Assembly (NCBI RefSeq): GCF_001306415.1
Contig: NZ_LDJX01000005.1
Coordinates: 1-64,000, forward strand
Origin: Croceitalea dokdonensis DOKDO 023
Lineage (GTDB): Bacteria; Bacteroidota; Bacteroidia; Flavobacteriales; Flavobacteriaceae
Direction: 5' to 3'
DNA: 64,000 bases
The notes under the pieces are model-generated. The model made no database searches, had not been told where the DNA came from, and saw only the letters and a program-made list of their open reading frames with translations. Of the stretch, positions 60,861 to 64,000 are shown in pieces; position 1 is the stretch's first letter, and every line of letters starts with the position of its first letter. Position numbers and translations under genes: made by a program.

Positions 60861-63219
60861 GGTGGACAATGCTATCCTACAACGTGCCCTGGAGCGCGAA
60901 AAAAGGGCCAGAAAGGCGGCCGAGCAGCTTTTAGAGAAAAAATCAAAAGAACTCTATGACGCTTCTTTACACCTAAAAGAGTCTAACGGTAGGTTAGAAG
61001 CCATGCTCAGTAAGGAACGGGGTTCCCATATAGACCTCTCTTTTGCCAATATTATTGATCCTTATGTGGTCATGGATATGACCACCAAGGTCATTAATAT
61101 GAATGCCAGCGCCAAAGAATTTTTAGGGTTTGACCATGAGCATGAAGAGGTGGTCTTGGCCAGCATGGTGCATGAGGATTACCATGAGTATACCACCACC
61201 TCCTTTAAAACCTTATTGGATGTAGGCATTATCAAAAATTATAATGTAAAACTCTATACCAGAAAAAAAGGGGAAAAGTTTGTGAACATCAACGCCAGCC
61301 TGATCTATGATGAGACGGGAAAACCAATTGCCGCACAGGGGGTAATACGTGATATTACCAAGGAGTATGAGATTAAGCAGCTGTTGGAAGACCAGAAGAA
61401 GCAGCAGGACATTATTGTAGAAAACTCCTCTTTGGGCATTGTTCTCATTGTTGATGATAAAATTGTAAAGGCCAATAGTACGTTTTGTGACCTATTGGGA
61501 TACTCAGAATACGAGCTGAAAAAATTAAGCTTGGATGACGTTTCCATTATTGAGGACGTATCCCTCTATGAAGATATCCTTGCAGAGACGGCACGGGGCC
61601 ATACGGACAAGTTTGCCCTTACGCGCAAGTTTTTTAAGCAGGATGGTACCACGTTGTACGGGAAAACCTCCGTGAGTACCGTCCGCAATGATCAAGGTGA
61701 GATAGCCTATAAAGTGGCCATGGTAGAGGATATCACCAAAGATAAGTTGTCCGAGGAACGTCTTAGGGCATCGGAAGAACGCCTATCCAAGTTATTGGGC
61801 AATCTTCAGAACGGTATTTTATTAGAGGATGAACATCGAAAAATTGTACTCACCAACGCTAAGTTTTGCACTCTTTTTGGTATAACCTCAAAGCCAGAAA
61901 ACATGAAAGGGGTAGATTGCCAAAAGAGCTTGGACAAGTTCAAGAACTATTTTAAGGAACCAGAGGCCATGGTAGCGCGGGTAAATGAGATCCTTCGCAG
62001 AAAAGAACTTGTTCTTTCAGATGAGTTGGAACTTGTGGATGGCAGGACTTTTGAGCGGGATTACATTCCCTTGTTCATAGATGATGAATACAAAGGACAC
62101 CTCTGGAGCTATACGGATGTTACCTTAGCCAAAAGCTATCGCCGTTCCCTAGAGGCGCAGAAAGAAAAGTATAGCAGTATAATTGCGAACATGAATTTGG
62201 GCCTTGCCGAAATTGATAACCATGGTAAGATTCTCATGGTCAATAACCGCTATGCGGAAATGATAGGCAAACCCATTAGTGAACTCATAGGGGCGGACGT
62301 CATCTCGCAAATGGAGGTTGATGCAGAGAATGCTGCCATTATAGCGCAACAGTTCCAAAAAAGAAAGCAAAACAGGTCGGACTCTTATGAGGTCACCATC
62401 AACAAGTCCAACGGGGAGCGCCGGCACTGGTTGATCAGCGGCGCACCAAACTATGATGAGAGGGGAAAGGTAATAGGGTCCATTGGGGTGCATTTGGACA
62501 TTACCAAGCAAAAATTATTGGAACTACAGACCAAAGATTTGGTAACTGAGCTGGAAGCGAGCAATAAAAGCCTTCAAGAATACGCCCATATTGTTTCCCA
62601 TGACCTAAAATCCCCTTTAAGAAGTGTGAGTGCCCTGGCCTCTTGGCTATATGATGATTATAAGGACAGATTGGATGATAGCGGCCGCTACAACTTAAAG
62701 ATGATGCTGGAAAAAGTGGAAGGCATGGACAAATTGATTTCCGGGATATTAAAATACTCCACCGTCAACAGTGACGCTCTGGACAATAGGGATGTAGACG
62801 TCAATAAGGTGATCCAAGAAATTACTGAAATCATTTTTATTCCCGATCATGTAAAGGTGGTGGTCCAAGGAACATTGCCCATCATATTGGCCGATAAAAC
62901 CAAGGTGCACCAGCTCTTTCAGAATTTTTTGAGCAACGCGGTTGTCAATATTGACAAAACGGAAGGCCTGGTTACCGTTGGTTGCAAGGAAACACCCACC
63001 CACTGGCAGTTTATGGTGAGGGACAATGGGGTAGGCATACCCAAAGAATACCACCAAAAAATATTTCAGATTTTTCAATCCATTGGCAATAATGAACGGT
63101 CTACCGGTATTGGTCTAAGTATTGTGAAAAAAATTATAGACAGGTATGAAGGTGATGTTTGGCTAGAGAGTGAGGTTGGTGAGGGCACTACGTTTTTCTT
63201 CACCATTAAAAAACAATAA
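60853..63219 (+). CDS. Multi-PAS sensor histidine kinase, H-NOX partner
   Basis: 788 residues from the ATG at 60853 (MDKVDNAILQRALEREKRAR). An N-terminal coiled coil (about 10-60) is followed by four PAS domains (about 70-180, 195-310, 320-425, 430-560), a HisKA domain with phospho-His H583 in HIVSHDLKSPLRS and a HATPase_c domain (NFLSNAVVN, DNGVGIP, STGIGLSIVKKI). There is no membrane segment, so it is a cytoplasmic kinase, as expected for a partner of a soluble H-NOX sensor. It lies between the H-NOX gene (8-bp overlap) and a FIST gene (13-bp gap). Confidence 0.93.
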   Translation: MDKVDNAILQRALEREKRARKAAEQLLEKKSKELYDASLHLKESNGRLEAMLSKERGSHIDLSFANIIDPYVVMDMTTKVINMNASAKEFLGFDHEHEEVVLASMVHEDYHEYTTTSFKTLLDVGIIKNYNVKLYTRKKGEKFVNINASLIYDETGKPIAAQGVIRDITKEYEIKQLLEDQKKQQDIIVENSSLGIVLIVDDKIVKANSTFCDLLGYSEYELKKLSLDDVSIIEDVSLYEDILAETARGHTDKFALTRKFFKQDGTTLYGKTSVSTVRNDQGEIAYKVAMVEDITKDKLSEERLRASEERLSKLLGNLQNGILLEDEHRKIVLTNAKFCTLFGITSKPENMKGVDCQKSLDKFKNYFKEPEAMVARVNEILRRKELVLSDELELVDGRTFERDYIPLFIDDEYKGHLWSYTDVTLAKSYRRSLEAQKEKYSSIIANMNLGLAEIDNHGKILMVNNRYAEMIGKPISELIGADVISQMEVDAENAAIIAQQFQKRKQNRSDSYEVTINKSNGERRHWLISGAPNYDERGKVIGSIGVHLDITKQKLLELQTKDLVTELEASNKSLQEYAHIVSHDLKSPLRSVSALASWLYDDYKDRLDDSGRYNLKMMLEKVEGMDKLISGILKYSTVNSDALDNRDVDVNKVIQEITEIIFIPDHVKVVVQGTLPIILADKTKVHQLFQNFLSNAVVNIDKTEGLVTVGCKETPTHWQFMVRDNGVGIPKEYHQKIFQIFQSIGNNERSTGIGLSIVKKIIDRYEGDVWLESEVGEGTTFFFTIKKQ

Positions 63220-63232
63220 ATCAAATAACCCT

Positions 63233-64000
63233 ATGAAAATAGTACAGGCAATGAGAACCAAAGATGGCGTTTGGCAGCAAAAAGGGCAGCAAGAATTACA
63301 GCAGCCCTTGGTTTTGGTTTTTGGTGACCGTTCCTTACTGGAGGATAAGGAGGTATATAAGGAAGTTAGACATCGTTTTCCAACAGGTAATTTGGTGTTT
63401 GGGTCAACCTCAGGTGAAATTATGTACAGCCAGGTTAGGGAAGAAACCCTAAGTGTCACTGCCATAGAATTTGAGTTTTCCAACTATACAATTGCAAGTG
63501 CCAACTGCAAGGATTTTGACAGTATCCAAGGGTTAGGAGCAAAATTGGCGAGTGAGCTTAAACAAGAAGGCCTTGCACATGTATTTGTGGTTTCTGATGG
63601 CAGTTTAGTCAATGGTAGTGGGCTTATAGAAGGATTGGACAACCAAATTAAGGGCAATATCCCAATTACGGGTGGATTATGTGGTGATGGCACCCTTTTT
63701 GAAAAAACACTGTCTTCCTACAATGAAATTCCCAAGGAAGGAAATGTCATTGCCATTGGTTTTTACGGAGAACAATTAGAGGTTACCTATGCCAGCAATG
63801 GAGGTTGGACACCCTTTGGACCGGAAAGGACCATCACAAAATCAGATGGGAACGTTCTTTTTGAAATAGATGGGCAACCCGCCTTAAATCTTTATAAAAC
63901 CTATTTGGGCGAGAAGGCCAATGAATTACCACAGGCGGCCCTGCTGTACCCTTTGTCACTCCAAGAGACGGACGGCTCCAAACCCTTGGTGCGTACTATT
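63233..64000 (+). CDS. FIST-domain sensor protein (partial, runs off the window)
   Basis: 256 residues seen from the ATG at 63233, open to the window end. FIST_N region: QQPLVLVFGDRSLLEDKEVY, PTGNLVFGSTSGEIMYSQVR, ITGGLCGDGTLFEKT; the start of FIST_C follows (LYKTYLGEKANELPQAALLYP). FIST domains (F-box and intracellular signal transduction) are thought to bind small ligands, possibly amino acids, and often accompany kinases or chemoreceptors. It starts 13 bp after the kinase gene, so it is part of the H-NOX signalling operon. Confidence 0.9.
   Translation, partial: MKIVQAMRTKDGVWQQKGQQELQQPLVLVFGDRSLLEDKEVYKEVRHRFPTGNLVFGSTSGEIMYSQVREETLSVTAIEFEFSNYTIASANCKDFDSIQGLGAKLASELKQEGLAHVFVVSDGSLVNGSGLIEGLDNQIKGNIPITGGLCGDGTLFEKTLSSYNEIPKEGNVIAIGFYGEQLEVTYASNGGWTPFGPERTITKSDGNVLFEIDGQPALNLYKTYLGEKANELPQAALLYPLSLQETDGSKPLVRTI

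Overview
The window looks like chromosomal DNA of a marine-type Flavobacteriaceae (Bacteroidota). Reasons: start codons lack Shine-Dalgarno sequences; promoters of the Bacteroidota form TTTG-N19-TAnnTTTG can be read (clearest before mazEF at 9517-9547, and before tRNA-fMet); and many genes belong to families typical of the phylum (DUF4230, DUF4136, DUF5522, DUF3291, M56 peptidases with TonB-type domains, a long phenylalanine hydroxylase, 666-residue urocanate hydratase). Genus cannot be fixed from the sequence alone.

Region 1 (1-4900) is the accessory part and the most interesting. A truncated IS30-type transposase lies at the left edge. Next come four minus-strand cassettes separated by large hairpin-forming sites, ending at a tyrosine recombinase (3317-4444). 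Each cassette is bounded by its own matching inverted core (TTAGGGTTA/TAACCCTAA, TTGTGCAT/ATGCACAA, TTATCTTTA/TAAAGATAA, TTGCCACACGTA/TATGTATGGCAA), placed as integron attC half-sites (GTTRRRY and RYYYAAC) would be. Cargo is a membrane-anchored alpha/beta hydrolase, a small lipoprotein, a higBA-type toxin-antitoxin pair with its own -7 element, and one cassette without a gene. The recombinase has all tyrosine-recombinase catalytic residues but not the extra IntI patch, and is read in the same direction as the cargo. I read this as an integron-like cassette system with a non-IntI integrase. A zinc-ribbon gene diverges from the integrase across a palindrome.

Region 2 (4950-11700): tRNA-fMet, an AGCS sodium:amino-acid symporter, the GTPases era and der (ribosome assembly), a mazEF toxin-antitoxin pair, and about 1.6 kb of decayed, mostly gene-free DNA with a frameshifted membrane-protein pseudogene.

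Region 3 (11730-24020), all minus strand: an envelope block of alpha-2-macroglobulin lipoprotein, EF-hand-like lipoprotein and PbpC, and upstream of it a cluster of M23 peptidase, MerR regulator, LemA and two TPM-domain proteins.

Region 4 (24125-41360): alaS, an ASCH-domain lipoprotein, a DUF4230 protein, phenylalanine hydroxylase with a DUF3291 gene and a divergent Lrp/AsnC regulator, a run of small lipoprotein and enzyme genes, hemL, an error-prone polymerase pair (dnaE2-like and dinB) and a ROK-family sugar kinase without the usual zinc cysteines.

Region 5 (41700-49920): a full histidine utilisation operon hutH-hutI-hutU-hutG (histidine to urocanate to imidazolone propionate to formiminoglutamate to glutamate) with a divergent LysR regulator, then a nitroreductase.

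Region 6 (50005-51600): six tandem 172-bp repeats and a DUF456 protein. Region 7 (51613-59700): a BlaI-BlaR1-type repressor/metalloprotease pair with three clear operators, a TPR protein, ruvC, hemW and small genes. Region 8 (59734-64000): a signalling cluster of single-domain response regulator, H-NOX haem sensor, multi-PAS histidine kinase and a FIST-domain protein cut by the window end; it probably senses nitric oxide or oxygen.
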